Source of the DNA: Haloterrigena turkmenica DSM 5511
GTDB lineage: Archaea > Halobacteriota > Halobacteria > Halobacteriales > Natrialbaceae
Assembly (NCBI RefSeq): GCF_000025325.1
Contig: NC_013743.1
Span: 3,534,001 to 3,598,000 of the forward strand
Direction: 5' to 3'
DNA length: 64,000 nt
The notes under the pieces are model-generated. The model was not told where the DNA came from. It did not search any database and saw only the letters and a program-made list of their open reading frames with translations. The position numbers were made by a program, and so were the translations under genes. The first letter of the stretch is position 1. Each line of letters opens with the position of its first letter. Shown piece after piece: positions 7,736 through 16,754 of this stretch.

Positions 7736-8824
7736 ATGAAACCGAGTGAGAGCACCATCCAGCTGCTCATCGGAGAACGGGGAAACCGCGCTGCGGTCCG
7801 AGAACTCCTCGACGACCGGTACGAGGTCATCACGGACCGGTGGGTTAGCGACGCCGATCTCTACCTCGTCGACGACCGCACGTTTCCCGAGTACCACGCC
7901 GCCCTCCGCGAACGCGTCGAAGCGAACGATCCCGTCTTCTGTCCGGTGGTCCTCATTCGCCGCCCGGACAGCACGGTCCGGATCTCGCTGCCGAATCCGG
8001 AGACCCGCGACTCGCCGCTGCTCATCGACGACGTCGTCGACGCCCCGCTCGATCCGGATCCCCTCTTTCGTCGCCTCAACACGCTCCTCGTTCGGCGAAA
8101 CCAGTCGAAGGAGCTGCGCCGCTACATCACTCGCCTCGAGGAGTCCAATAAGTCGCTCGAGCAGTTCGCCTACGCCGCCAGCCACGACCTCCAGGAGCCC
8201 CTGCGGATGGTCTCGAGTTACCTCCAGTTGATCGAAACCCGATACGGCGACGACCTCGACGGAGACGGCGAGGAGTTCCTCGAGTTCGCCATCGGCGGCG
8301 CCGACCGAATGCGCAGCATGATCGAGGCCCTCCTCGAGTACTCCAGGGTCGACAGCGAGGGCGCTCCGCTGGAGCCGACGGACCTGAACGACGTCCTCGA
8401 AGAGGCGCTCGCGGATCTCCAGGTGAAGATCGACGAACACGACGGTCGGGTCACGGCCGAAACCTTGCCTCGCGTCCGCGGCGATCCCGACCAGCTCCGG
8501 CAGGTGTTCCAGAACCTGCTGTCGAACGCGATCGAGTTCAGCGGCGAACCACCGCAGATTTGGATCACGACGGAACGCGACGGTTCGGAGTGGCGGGTGG
8601 CCGTCGAGGACGACGGTATCGGGATCGACCCGGACGATCAGGAGCGAATCTTCGACGTGTTTCAGCGCCTTCACAGTCACGAGGAGTACGAGGGCACCGG
8701 GATCGGCCTCGCGCTCTGTCAGCGAATCGTCGACCGCCACGACGGGCGCATCTGGGCTGAGTCCGAACCGGGCGCGGGAGCGACGTTCACGTTCACGCTC
8801 CCCGCCGCTGACGCCGATTGTTGA
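7736..8824 (+). CDS. Sensor histidine kinase
   Basis: This is a 362-residue soluble histidine kinase without membrane segments. Residues 1-120 look like a receiver-like or HoxA-type input domain (ELLDDRYEVITD and DADLYLVDDRTF). A linker helix follows, then a HisKA box with H150 in the ASHDLQEPLRM motif. The ATPase has the N box NLLSNAIEFS, the G1 box DDGIGIDPDD, the F box and the G2 box GTGIGLAL. It autophosphorylates H150 and passes phosphate to an unidentified regulator. Its position 27 bases after the KaiC-like gene suggests joint signalling. Confidence 0.92.
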   Translation: MKPSESTIQLLIGERGNRAAVRELLDDRYEVITDRWVSDADLYLVDDRTFPEYHAALRERVEANDPVFCPVVLIRRPDSTVRISLPNPETRDSPLLIDDVVDAPLDPDPLFRRLNTLLVRRNQSKELRRYITRLEESNKSLEQFAYAASHDLQEPLRMVSSYLQLIETRYGDDLDGDGEEFLEFAIGGADRMRSMIEALLEYSRVDSEGAPLEPTDLNDVLEEALADLQVKIDEHDGRVTAETLPRVRGDPDQLRQVFQNLLSNAIEFSGEPPQIWITTERDGSEWRVAVEDDGIGIDPDDQERIFDVFQRLHSHEEYEGTGIGLALCQRIVDRHDGRIWAESEPGAGATFTFTLPAADADC

Positions 8825-8937
8825 CGACAACGGAGCCGAACTCGGACGATCCCGGGACTCCGCCGATCGCTTCTCGTCGACGCCGTCGAACCGTTGCCGG
8901 CCCGAGCCTCAAGGGTCTCGAGGTCGCATCGATTCCT

Positions 8938-9483
8938 ATGGAGTGGACCAGACGGCGGGTGGTCGGAACGACCGCGACAGTCGCCGCGGTCGCGGGCTGT
9001 CTCGGCGAGGACGGGAGCGGTTCCGACAACCCCAACAGTTCGGACGACGCCGACGCTTCCGCCGACTCCGACGACGGCTCGGACGAAACCGGCGGATCGA
9101 ACGAGACCGCGGAGCGCAGCGCGTCGGCAGCCCTCGAGGACGCCGCTCTCGAGGATTACACCGGCCAAGAGGAGGTGACGATCACCGTCGATCCCGAGGG
9201 GGAGGGCTTCGAGCCCGCGGCGTTCGAGATCGATCCGGAGACGCTCCTCGTCTGGCAGTGGAAGGGGTCGAGTACGGAGCCCTACCCGATCGACATCCCC
9301 GAGGGGTGTATCTGGGACCAGGAGGTGGACGAAGAGACGGTCGAGGATCGATCCAGCGGCGACGAGTTCGATCGCCTCTTTACGGTCCCGGGCGCGTATC
9401 GCTACGGCAGCCGCGACGCCGACGGCGAGGAGTTCACCGGCGGATTCCGGGTCGTCGGGAGCGGCGAGACCGACGACGAATGA
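8938..9483 (+). CDS. Tat lipoprotein with degenerate halocyanin-like cupredoxin domain
   Basis: The 181-residue product starts with a twin-arginine signal (T4-RRRVVG) and a lipobox ending at C21. An acidic, Ser-rich spacer (about 25-65) follows, then a cupredoxin-like domain with VDPEGEGFEPAAFEIDP, LLVWQWKG and FTVPGAYRYGS. It should be anchored outside the membrane. Halocyanins bind type 1 copper through His, Cys, His and Met, but none of the four is present at the matching places: EPYPIDIPEG replaces the HNV site and YRYGSRDADGEEF replaces the Cys-His site. ATG 8938 is chosen because the signal starts there; the open frame begins at 8818. Confidence 0.8.
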   Translation: MEWTRRRVVGTTATVAAVAGCLGEDGSGSDNPNSSDDADASADSDDGSDETGGSNETAERSASAALEDAALEDYTGQEEVTITVDPEGEGFEPAAFEIDPETLLVWQWKGSSTEPYPIDIPEGCIWDQEVDEETVEDRSSGDEFDRLFTVPGAYRYGSRDADGEEFTGGFRVVGSGETDDE

Positions 9484-9554
9484 GCGGCCGGAAGCGCGGA
9501 CGTAGCGGTCCCCGCCTGCGGCACTCAATTGGGCCGTCGCTCGGGATGAGGCGA

Positions 9555-9989
9555 TCAGCTAGCCTCGTGGACAACGACGACGGTCATCGGCGCGCGTCGA
9601 ACGACTTTTTCCGCGACGCTGCCGAACAGGAGCCGGCTGGCGCCTTGCCGTCCGTGACTGCCCATTACGATCTGCTCGACGTCGTTCGCGATTGCGTAGT
9701 CGACGATTTCCCGTGACGGGTCGCCTCGTTCGATCGCCGTATCGATGGGATGGTCGAAGGTGGATGCAGTGTTCTCGGCCGCTTCGAAGAGCGTGCGAGC
9801 GTGTTCCTCCGCCCGCTCGTGGCCGGGAAACTCCGTTTCCGACTCGGCCAGAACCGACCAGTATCCTTCCGGGAGCCGGATCACGTGGAGGACAGTGATC
9901 TCCGCCTCCGGAAACTCCTCGAGTGCGTATCGAAGCGCTGCGTCGGCCTGTGGTGACCCGTCGACCGGAACGAGTGTCTTCCGTGGCAT
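9555..9989 (-). CDS. Universal stress protein, ATP-binding type
   Basis: This 144-residue Usp protein keeps the nucleotide loop: GSHGRQGASRLLFGSVAEKV fits G-x2-G-x9-G-S. MPRKTLVPVDGSPQADAALRYAL is the typical opening, and TVVVVHEAS closes the fold. It is the only one of the three Usp proteins in the window with an intact loop. It is convergent with the lipoprotein gene. Its upstream side has an AGCTTAAG stretch fitting a TATA box. Confidence 0.92.
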   Translation of the reverse strand: MPRKTLVPVDGSPQADAALRYALEEFPEAEITVLHVIRLPEGYWSVLAESETEFPGHERAEEHARTLFEAAENTASTFDHPIDTAIERGDPSREIVDYAIANDVEQIVMGSHGRQGASRLLFGSVAEKVVRRAPMTVVVVHEAS

Positions 9990-10078
9990 GTGTATTCATA
10001 TCCCACCCAACAGCTTAAGCTAGCTACCACGGGAGTGGAACGACGAGTCTCGCTGGTTCTCTCACCGAACGGCCCGAC

Positions 10079-11116
10079 TCAGCCGAACTGGTCGAGTCCG
10101 GACTGCCGACGTCGTCTCCCCTCCGGCTCCACCACCCAGGGCGTTCGACGATCGCGTTCGGCCTCGAGGTCGACTCCGGAGTCCGACTCGGCGGACGCCG
10201 CGTCCGACGGCCGGGGATTGTATCCCCCGCAGGACGGCCCACATTCCGACCGCGCGTCGACGACGCGTCCCTTCCACGCGCAGTACGGCAGCGTCGCGCC
10301 GCTCGAGTCGTCCGGGCGGCAGGCCCCGCAGTCGGGGAAGTCGTAGGTCCGCCAGCCCTTGCCGTAGGCGCGTTCGGCGAGGCGCCGGCGCGCTCGCGCC
10401 TTCGCGTCGGCGTCGACGACGTCGATCTCGGTCCGGCCGGGGTGGGACTCGAGGGGCTCGATTCCCGGCCGGTCGACGGAAAGCGGCGTCGGCTCGCGGA
10501 CGACCTCGATCTCGAGCGACGACGCGTCGGCGTCGTCCAAGCCGCTCGAGTCGCCCGCGTCGGCGTCGCGGTGGACCCGCCAGACGCCGACCTCGTCTGG
10601 GATCCTGTGTAGGTGCGCGCGCGTAACGTAACTCTCGGTCGCCAGCACGATCTCGTCGACCAGCGCGAGGCTGACGTCGGTCCGCAACTGGGCCTCGAGA
10701 TCGCCCGGCCGCTCGAGATCGGGTTTGTTCTCGATGCCGAGGATGCGGCCGTACCAGTCGGGGTAGCGGGCGGTCTGCCGGACGTAGTCGCGCCTGTTCC
10801 GGAGTTCGCGTTCGAAGAAGCCGACCTCGCAGGCGCGCTCCATCGTCCGCTGTGCGCGGTCGGGGTGGCAGTCGAAGGCGTCCTTCCAGTAGCGAGCCCG
10901 GCCGGTGCCGACGTCGGCCGCGATCGCCGGGTCGGGAATCGCCTCGCTCGTGATCGCGGCGCGCTCGTCGAACGCGGGGCCGGGCTCGACGCGGACGACG
11001 TCGAGAATCCGTCCGCCGGGATCGGCGACGCTCGCGCCGAGCTGGCGAGCGACGATTCCCTCGCGGCGCCCCTCGAGGTGGGCACACAGCTCCAGTTCGA
11101 ACGCGAACTCGCTCAC
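10079..11116 (-). CDS. DUF5787 family protein
   Basis: This 345-residue haloarchaeal protein matches DUF5787. It starts MSEFAFELELCAHLEG, and its central part WYGRILGIENKPDL followed by SLALVDEIVLATESYV resembles nuclease-like folds. The C-terminal region has clustered cysteines (FPDCGACRPDD, LPYCAWKGR, ECGPSCGGYNPRP) likely to bind zinc. Function is not established. The GTG at 11116 is chosen because the conserved sequence starts there; an upstream in-frame ATG at 11143 would add nine unrelated residues. The gene is downstream of the PhoU-like regulator on the same strand. Confidence 0.8.
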   Translation of the reverse strand: MSEFAFELELCAHLEGRREGIVARQLGASVADPGGRILDVVRVEPGPAFDERAAITSEAIPDPAIAADVGTGRARYWKDAFDCHPDRAQRTMERACEVGFFERELRNRRDYVRQTARYPDWYGRILGIENKPDLERPGDLEAQLRTDVSLALVDEIVLATESYVTRAHLHRIPDEVGVWRVHRDADAGDSSGLDDADASSLEIEVVREPTPLSVDRPGIEPLESHPGRTEIDVVDADAKARARRRLAERAYGKGWRTYDFPDCGACRPDDSSGATLPYCAWKGRVVDARSECGPSCGGYNPRPSDAASAESDSGVDLEAERDRRTPWVVEPEGRRRRQSGLDQFG

Positions 11117-11207
11117 GGGCGTTGGGAGGGGCCGAGAGAGCAAAAGCGTCCGTATCTCGGCCGCCGTCGTTCCGCCCGCGGGCCGACTCAGCGACGACTG
11201 CGTCCCT

Positions 11208-12203
11208 CTACGGCCGCGGCGCGGCCTTCTGGAGGGCCGTCTCGGCGATGTTGCCGCCGTAGTCGGCGCTCCGGGACAGCGAGTCGACGATCAGCCCCAG
11301 CGACTGGGCCTGCACCGGCTCGAGCTCTCGGAGCATGTCGTCGATACGGCGGGTGTGTTCGTCGATCTCGCGGACCGACGCGAGGGCGTCGTGGCCGAGA
11401 TCCGTCGCTTCGTCGGTGTCCTCGGCGAACAGCGCGTCCATCGATTTCTCGAGGATGGTCGCGACGTCGGTGTGAACCTCCAGCAGCGCCTCGGCGACGC
11501 TCTCGGGGATTTCGTCGAGTTTCTTCGCGATCCGGCTGATCTTGACGGCATGGTCGGCGACGCGCTCGAGCTGGCGGGCACTGGAGTGGAAGTCGAAACA
11601 GTCCTCGCGGGAGACGCCGAGTCCCTCCGCTGCCCGCGGCGAGCGCAGCGTCGCGCGGAAGATCCGCGAGACGACCAGAAAGAGGCGGTCGACGTCGTCG
11701 TCGCGCTCGATGACGTCCTGAGCGATGTCGTCGTCGTCCTCGACGAGCGCCGTGACGGCGTCCTCGAGCATCGAGGTCGCGATCAGGCGCATGCGCGTCA
11801 CCGCGTTGACGATCGATAGCTCCGAAGAGTCGAGCAGGTCCTGAATGACGACGCTCTCCGTTCCCTCCTCGACGACCTCGACGCCGACCAGCCCCTGCAC
11901 GGCGCTGCGGATCGCCCGTCGCTGGTCGGTCGTAATGCGGCCCGACTCCAGGCGAATGACGTCGAAGCCGCTGACGTACATCGTCAGGACGGCCCGAACG
12001 AGCTGTTCGTCCTCGAGAGTGGAGACGTCGAGCGTCCCCTTCTGGTGGTCGGCCTCGCGCTGGGGGGTGACGAGCAGCGTATCGTCCTCCGAGTAGATCT
12101 CGACCGTCGCGCCGCTACTGATATCGTTCTCGGTAGCCCACGTCTTCGGAAGCGACACTGTGTACGTCGATCCGCCAGTCACCTGGACCTTTCGGGTCTC
12201 CAT
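11208..12203 (-). CDS. AbrB-PhoU phosphate uptake regulator
   Basis: The 331-residue protein joins an N-terminal SpoVT/AbrB-type DNA-binding domain (METRKVQVTGGSTYTVSLPK, about 1-50) to two PhoU-type helical repeats (about 110-330). PhoU repeats carry conserved acidic metal sites (ARQLERVADHAVKI). In haloarchaea such proteins are thought to couple phosphate status to transcription of the pst genes. It is divergent from pstB across a 205-base AT-rich region and is therefore a strong candidate to control it. ATG at 12203 begins the AbrB domain. Confidence 0.9.
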   Translation of the reverse strand: METRKVQVTGGSTYTVSLPKTWATENDISSGATVEIYSEDDTLLVTPQREADHQKGTLDVSTLEDEQLVRAVLTMYVSGFDVIRLESGRITTDQRRAIRSAVQGLVGVEVVEEGTESVVIQDLLDSSELSIVNAVTRMRLIATSMLEDAVTALVEDDDDIAQDVIERDDDVDRLFLVVSRIFRATLRSPRAAEGLGVSREDCFDFHSSARQLERVADHAVKISRIAKKLDEIPESVAEALLEVHTDVATILEKSMDALFAEDTDEATDLGHDALASVREIDEHTRRIDDMLRELEPVQAQSLGLIVDSLSRSADYGGNIAETALQKAAPRP

Positions 12204-12408
12204 ATGTGACGCTTTCTATGGGTACAACATAAATCTACCCGAGTCTATTGAGAAATTCTATAGTCGCGTATGTGGCCCCAATCCAGCTATATTCCCAAAT
12301 GTTGTGTCTACACCAAAACATACTCGCACCCCCATAACAGTACACAAATATATCCCTATATAGAAAACATAGCGGAGTATTTAGTTACCCCAACGAAAGC
12401 GGACCCAA
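12204..12408 (+). promoter_or_regulatory. Divergent AT-rich promoter region of phoU-like regulator and pstB
   Basis: This region is conspicuously AT-rich compared with its flanks. It contains AAATATATCC (about 12346-12355), the palindrome CTATATAG (12356-12363) and GTATTTAG (about 12378-12385). The last is about 27 bases before the pstB ATG, so pstB may be leaderless. Phosphate-responsive haloarchaeal promoters are known to bear upstream boxes near TATA elements; I cannot define such a box here with certainty. Confidence 0.6.
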
Positions 12409-13257
12409 ATGGGAATGGACGCACCGACCGGGTCACTGCATACTACCGACGAGACGGTCGCGGAGCCGGAGTCGACGACCGAGGCGCGAGCCGAAACCGA
12501 GCCGGAATCGATCGCGCTCGAGGCGAGCGACCTCGACGTCTACTACGGCGACGATCAGGCGCTCCAGAGCATCGACATGGAAATTCCCGAGGGGGAGGTA
12601 ACCGCGCTCATCGGGCCGTCGGGGTGTGGGAAATCGACGTTCCTCCGGTGTATCAACCGGATGAACGACCTCATCGATATCGCCCGCGTCGACGGCGATC
12701 TCCACTTCAACGGGAAGAACGTCTACGACGACGACGTCGACCCCGTGGCCTTACGCCGGAAGATCGGCATGGTCTTCCAGAAACCGAACCCGTTCCCGAA
12801 GAGCATTCGCGACAACGTCGCCTTCGGGCTGCAGGTCCAGGGGAAAGACGAGAACGTCGACGCGAAGGTCGAGCGGGCCCTCGAGCGAGCGGCCCTCCTC
12901 GAGGAAGTCGAGGACCAACTCGACTCGAGCGGGCTGGACCTCTCGGGCGGCCAGCAGCAGCGACTCTGTATCGCTCGGGCGATCGCCCCCGATCCGGAGG
13001 TCCTCCTGATGGACGAGCCGGCGTCGGCGCTCGACCCGATCGCCACCGCGAAGATCGAGGAACTGATCGAGGAGCTGTCCGAGGAGTACACCGTCGTCGT
13101 CGTTACCCACAACATGCAGCAAGCCGCCCGCATCTCCGACAAGACGGCGGTCTTCCTGACCGGCGGCGAACTCGTCGAGTTCGACGACACCGAGAAGATC
13201 TTCGAGAATCCCGAACACGACCGCGTCGAGGACTACATCACCGGCAAGTTCGGCTGA
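12409..13257 (+). CDS. pstB: Phosphate ABC transporter ATP-binding protein PstB
   Basis: The 282-residue ATPase powers high-affinity phosphate import. Walker A is GPSGCGKS (about 66-73), the Q-loop is [12 protein letters not shown], the ABC signature is [14 protein letters not shown], Walker B is [13 protein letters not shown], and the H-loop is VVTHNMQQA; all are intact. The phosphate-importer hallmark NRMNDL follows Walker A. The first 35 residues are an acidic extension common in haloarchaea. ATG at 12409 has an alternative at 12415. PhoU starts six bases after its stop. The cognate pstS-C-A lie 3.6 kb downstream, beyond an arsenic cassette. Confidence 0.96.
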   Translation: MGMDAPTGSLHTTDETVAEPESTTEARAETEPESIALEASDLDVYYGDDQALQSIDMEIPEGEVTALIGPSGCGKSTFLRCINRMNDLIDIARVDGDLHFNGKNVYDDDVDPVALRRKIGMVFQKPNPFPKSIRDNVAFGLQVQGKDENVDAKVERALERAALLEEVEDQLDSSGLDLSGGQQQRLCIARAIAPDPEVLLMDEPASALDPIATAKIEELIEELSEEYTVVVVTHNMQQAARISDKTAVFLTGGELVEFDDTEKIFENPEHDRVEDYITGKFG

Positions 13258-13263
13258 CCGGCG

Positions 13264-13941
13264 ATGGCCCGGAACGAGTACCAGCGGCAACTCCAGCGGC
13301 TGCGCGAAGACGTCCTCGAGATGAGCGACCGCGTCTGTGAGCGACTCGAACAGGCGTTAGCAGCCCTCGAAACGCAGGACGAGAACCTGGCGACCGCCGT
13401 AATTACGGGCGATCACGCGATCAACGACCGCTACCTCGAGATCGAGCAGGCGTGTATTGAGTTGGTCGCGCTCCAGCAGCCGGTCGCTACCGACCTGCGC
13501 GTCGTCGCCGCCTCGTTCAAGATCAGTACCGACCTCGAACGGATCGCCGATCTCGCCGTCAACCTCGCCGAGTACGCCCAGCGGGCCGAACGGCGCCGCT
13601 ACGCCGACGTCGACATCGGCTACGTCGGCGAGCGGGTCGTCGAAATGGTCGAGGCGGCGATGGCGGCGTACGCCACCGATGACGCGGCCGGCGCCCGTGA
13701 CGTCGCGGCCGAGGACGACGAGATCGACCGTCTCTGCGAGAGCGCCAGCGAGTTCGTCATCCGGGACCTCCTCGAGACCGAACTCGAGGCCGAGATCGGA
13801 CTCACGCCCGACGCGCTCTCTGACGAGGTCTCGCGGCTGTTGCTGACGATCCGGGACTTAGAGCGGGTCGGTGACCACGCGGTCAACATCGCCGCGCGGA
13901 CGCTGTACATGGTCGAAAACGACGACGAACTGATCTACTGA
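13264..13941 (+). CDS. phoU: Phosphate signalling protein PhoU
   Basis: This 225-residue protein has two PhoU repeats with the acidic metal-binding motifs TDLERIADLAVNLAEY and RDLERVGDHAVNIAAR. PhoU binds metal clusters and restrains PstB and the phosphate response under phosphate sufficiency. It is directly behind pstB and probably translated from the same message. It is distinct from the AbrB-PhoU regulator encoded divergently. Confidence 0.95.
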   Translation: MARNEYQRQLQRLREDVLEMSDRVCERLEQALAALETQDENLATAVITGDHAINDRYLEIEQACIELVALQQPVATDLRVVAASFKISTDLERIADLAVNLAEYAQRAERRRYADVDIGYVGERVVEMVEAAMAAYATDDAAGARDVAAEDDEIDRLCESASEFVIRDLLETELEAEIGLTPDALSDEVSRLLLTIRDLERVGDHAVNIAARTLYMVENDDELIY

Positions 13942-13959
13942 GCCGCGTCTCGGCGTCGG

Positions 13960-14320
13960 TTACTCGATCGCGACCACGGCATCGACGGTCACGACCGCGC
14001 CGCCGAGGAGTCGCAGACGCGACGGTCGTCCGCGCCGGGCGTGTCTCGTCGAAATACGATCGGTACGTCTCGTCGACGTCCTCGTAGGCGTCCATCTCCG
14101 CCAAGTAGAGCGTCAGCTTGAGCACGTCGTCCGCCGTACGGCCGCGCCGCTCCAGTTCCGACTCGAGGATCGCCAGGCAACGCTCGAGCTGCCGGGACGG
14201 CGGCCCGTCGATCCGGAGCCGGCCGTCGGATTCCGGAAGCTGTCCCTCGACGAAGAGGTTGGCCGAACTCCCCGTTTTGTTTCCGAACGCGCCGGTAAAC
14301 GCCGTTCCGTCGCGTTGCCG
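13960..14320 (-). pseudogene. RidA/YjgF-like pseudogene
   Basis: On the minus strand, the frame descending from about 14290 reads NLFVEGQLPESDG, then LAILESELERRGRTADDVLK, then LTLYLAEMDAYEDVDETYRS and ARTTVASAT. This is the body of a RidA (enamine/imine deaminase) family protein. At 14008 the frame breaks: one base out of step, the sequence continues LGGAVVTVDAVVAIE to a TAA at 13960-13962, the proper family C-terminus. Upstream the frame has no ATG, GTG or TTG before a stop at 14408-14410. Both the 5' end and the reading frame are therefore damaged. The upstream limit is approximate. Confidence 0.7.
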
Positions 14321-14519
14321 TCGGCCGCTCTCGCTCGCTCGGGAGTCGTTCGAACGGGACGCGGTTCGTCGGCTCGGTTTGTTCTCGTAGGTTGGTTTAG
14401 AAATCGTTCAAGTAGAAGATTTCCGTGATGGTCGATAGATGGAGTAATACTCCCTATAGATCGGATAGAGAACGCAGCAACCGGAATAATTAATTGAATA
14501 GCTTCTCAACTCGATCTCG

Positions 14520-14918
14520 ATGGCACAAGCGACGGACCGACTACAGCGATACCTCGAGGACGAGCTCGGCGAGTGTCGCAGCGAGGACCTCGAGTGTCGC
14601 CTCGAGGAACTCGACGCGCTCGAGGAGACGATCGGGACGACTCGAGTCGAAACGGAACTGGACGTGCTCTCGGCGCTGGCCAACGAGACGCGCTATACGC
14701 TCGTTCGCGTCCTCGTGGCGGCCGGCGAGGAGCTGTGCGTCTGCGAGCTCAACGCGGTCGTCGACGTCAGCGAGAGCGGGCTCAGCCACGCCCTCTCGAA
14801 CCTCGTCGACGCGGGACTCGTCGACGCCCGGAAGGACGGCCGCTGGAAGAAGTACCGCGCAACCAACCGCGCAGTCGCGCTCGTGACGGTCCTCGAGGGG
14901 AGCGTGAGCGATGCGTAA
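14520..14918 (+). CDS. arsR: ArsR family metal-responsive repressor
   Basis: This 132-residue protein has a winged-helix ArsR domain from about residue 45 (DVLSALANETRYTLVRVLV). ELCVCEL (about residues 71-77) matches the metal-binding ELCVCDL motif that senses arsenite. SGLSHALSNLVDAGLV forms the recognition helix and wing. A 40-residue acidic helical N-terminus precedes it. The stop overlaps the transporter gene start by eight bases, so the two are translationally coupled. It should repress the cassette until arsenite binds. Confidence 0.92.
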   Translation: MAQATDRLQRYLEDELGECRSEDLECRLEELDALEETIGTTRVETELDVLSALANETRYTLVRVLVAAGEELCVCELNAVVDVSESGLSHALSNLVDAGLVDARKDGRWKKYRATNRAVALVTVLEGSVSDA

Positions 14919-16071
14919 CGCGACCCACGACCACGGGCCGGACTGCAGCTGCGAGGCCTGTGGCGATCCGCGGTCGATGGACTTCCTCGACAAGTACCTG
15001 ACCGTCTGGATCTTCGCCGCGATGGCCGTCGGCGTCGGCCTCGGCTACGCGGCGCCGTCCGTGACCGAACCGATTCGGGACCTCCACCTCGTGGAGATCG
15101 GGCTCGTCGCCATGATGTACCCGCCGCTGGCGAAGGCGGACTACGGGCGGCTTCCGACGGTGTTTCGCAACTGGCGCGTGCTCAGCCTGAGCCTCGTCCA
15201 GAACTGGCTCATCGGCCCGACCCTGATGTTCGGGCTCGCGGTGTTCTTCTTCAGCGGACTCGTACCCGGCCTCCCGGCCCGTCCCGAGTACTTCCTGGGA
15301 CTCGTGTTCATCGGGATGGCCCGGTGTATCGCGATGGTGCTCGTCTGGAACGAACTCGCGGAGGGATCGACCGAGTACGTGACCGGACTGGTCGCGTTCA
15401 ACAGCCTCTTCCAGATCGTTACCTACGGCGTCTACGTCTGGTTTTTCGCCCTGTTCTTGCCGCCGCTGCTGGGCATGGAGTCGCTCGCCGCCGAAATCAC
15501 GACGTTCAACGTGACGCCCGAACAGGTGTTCTGGGCGATCGTCGTCTTCCTCGGCATCCCCTTCGCCGGGGGAATCCTCACCCGATACGTCGGCACGCGA
15601 GCGAAGGGCGAGGCGTGGTACGACGAGGAGTTCGTCCCGACGATCGACCCGCTCACGCTGGTCGCCCTACTGTTTACCGTCGTCGTGATGTTCGCCACGC
15701 AGGGCGAGAACATCGTCGCCGCGCCCGCGGACGTGTTGCTGATCGCCGTCCCGCTGACGATCTACTTCGTCGTCATGTTCCTCGTGAGCTTCGGCATGGG
15801 CCGAGGCGTCGGCGCCGACTACTCGACGACGACGGCCATCGGCTTCACCGCGGCCTCGAACAACTTCGAACTCGCGATCGCTGTCGCGGTCGCCGTCTTC
15901 GGCGTCGGCTCCGGCGTCGCCTTCACGACCGTCGTCGGCCCGCTCATCGAGGTCCCCGTGTTGCTCGCGCTGGTCCACGTCGCGCTGTACTTCCAGCGGA
16001 AACTGGACTGGGGCGGCCGCGACGCCGGCGAACCGACCGTATCGACTCGAGAGACGCCCACCGACGACTAA
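14911..16071 (+). CDS. ACR3-family arsenite efflux transporter
   Basis: The 386-residue product has about ten membrane segments and the ACR3 hallmarks. These are MMYPPLAKADY, the essential cysteine in FIGMARCIAMVLVWNELAEG, and TAASNNFELAIAVAVAVFG near the end. It exports arsenite from the cytoplasm with the proton or membrane potential. The N-terminus CSCEAC (about 13-18) may bind arsenic. It is coupled to arsR by an eight-base overlap and is followed after 15 bases by the reductase-like gene. Confidence 0.94.
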   Translation: MRNATHDHGPDCSCEACGDPRSMDFLDKYLTVWIFAAMAVGVGLGYAAPSVTEPIRDLHLVEIGLVAMMYPPLAKADYGRLPTVFRNWRVLSLSLVQNWLIGPTLMFGLAVFFFSGLVPGLPARPEYFLGLVFIGMARCIAMVLVWNELAEGSTEYVTGLVAFNSLFQIVTYGVYVWFFALFLPPLLGMESLAAEITTFNVTPEQVFWAIVVFLGIPFAGGILTRYVGTRAKGEAWYDEEFVPTIDPLTLVALLFTVVVMFATQGENIVAAPADVLLIAVPLTIYFVVMFLVSFGMGRGVGADYSTTTAIGFTAASNNFELAIAVAVAVFGVGSGVAFTTVVGPLIEVPVLLALVHVALYFQRKLDWGGRDAGEPTVSTRETPTDD

Positions 16072-16086
16072 CCGATACCGAGACCG

Positions 16087-16539
16087 ATGACATCCACCAC
16101 CGATTCCACCGACACGACCGAACCGATCCGTATCGCCCTCGTGTGCGTCCGCAACGCCGGCCGCTCCCAGATGGCCACCGCCTTCGCCGAGTACGAACGC
16201 GAGGCCCGCGGCCTCGAGGACCGCGTCGAGATCCTGACCGGCGGCACCGATCCCGCCGACGCGGTCCACGACGGCGTCCTCGAGGCGATGGCCGACGCCG
16301 GATTCGACCTCTCCGATCGGACACCCCGCGAGATCACCGAGGACGAACTGCGATCCTGCGACTACATCGCGACGATGGGCTGTTCGACCCTGGACGTCGG
16401 CACCGTCGGCGAGGACGTCGACGTCCGCGACTGGGCGCTCGAGGATCCCGGCGAGAAGGAGCCTGAGCGCGTCTGCGAGATTCGCGACGAGGTCGAGCAG
16501 CGGGTAACGGCGCTTTTCGACGACTTCGAGGGCGAATAG
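16087..16539 (+). CDS. Low-molecular-weight phosphatase family, probable arsenate reductase
   Basis: This 150-residue protein has the LMW-PTPase loop C-V-R-N-A-G-R-S (about residues 20-27) and a later DWALEDP with the catalytic Asp. In this family, arsenate reductases (ArsC type) turn arsenate into arsenite for export. Its place behind arsR and acr3 favours that role. The loop reads CVRNAGRS rather than the usual arsenate reductase CTGNSCRS. It therefore lacks the second loop cysteine and may use other thiols, or be a phosphatase. Confidence 0.82.
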   Translation: MTSTTDSTDTTEPIRIALVCVRNAGRSQMATAFAEYEREARGLEDRVEILTGGTDPADAVHDGVLEAMADAGFDLSDRTPREITEDELRSCDYIATMGCSTLDVGTVGEDVDVRDWALEDPGEKEPERVCEIRDEVEQRVTALFDDFEGE

Positions 16540-16754
16540 CCCGTCAAGTCTTCGAGCGGTACTGATTCTCGAGTCGAGTCGGAGCGCTCCAGTGCGGGTA
16601 TATAGAATCGCCGTTCTGCCCTCGAGTGATCGATCTGTTCCCGTTCGGATACTGTCTCGAAACACAACCAGTAGTTTCGAAATTATCCCTAACAGGCCCT
16701 ATTGGAACAGTTTTCACCGGTTGATCGATTCGCGTACCGATCGGCCAGTACCGG

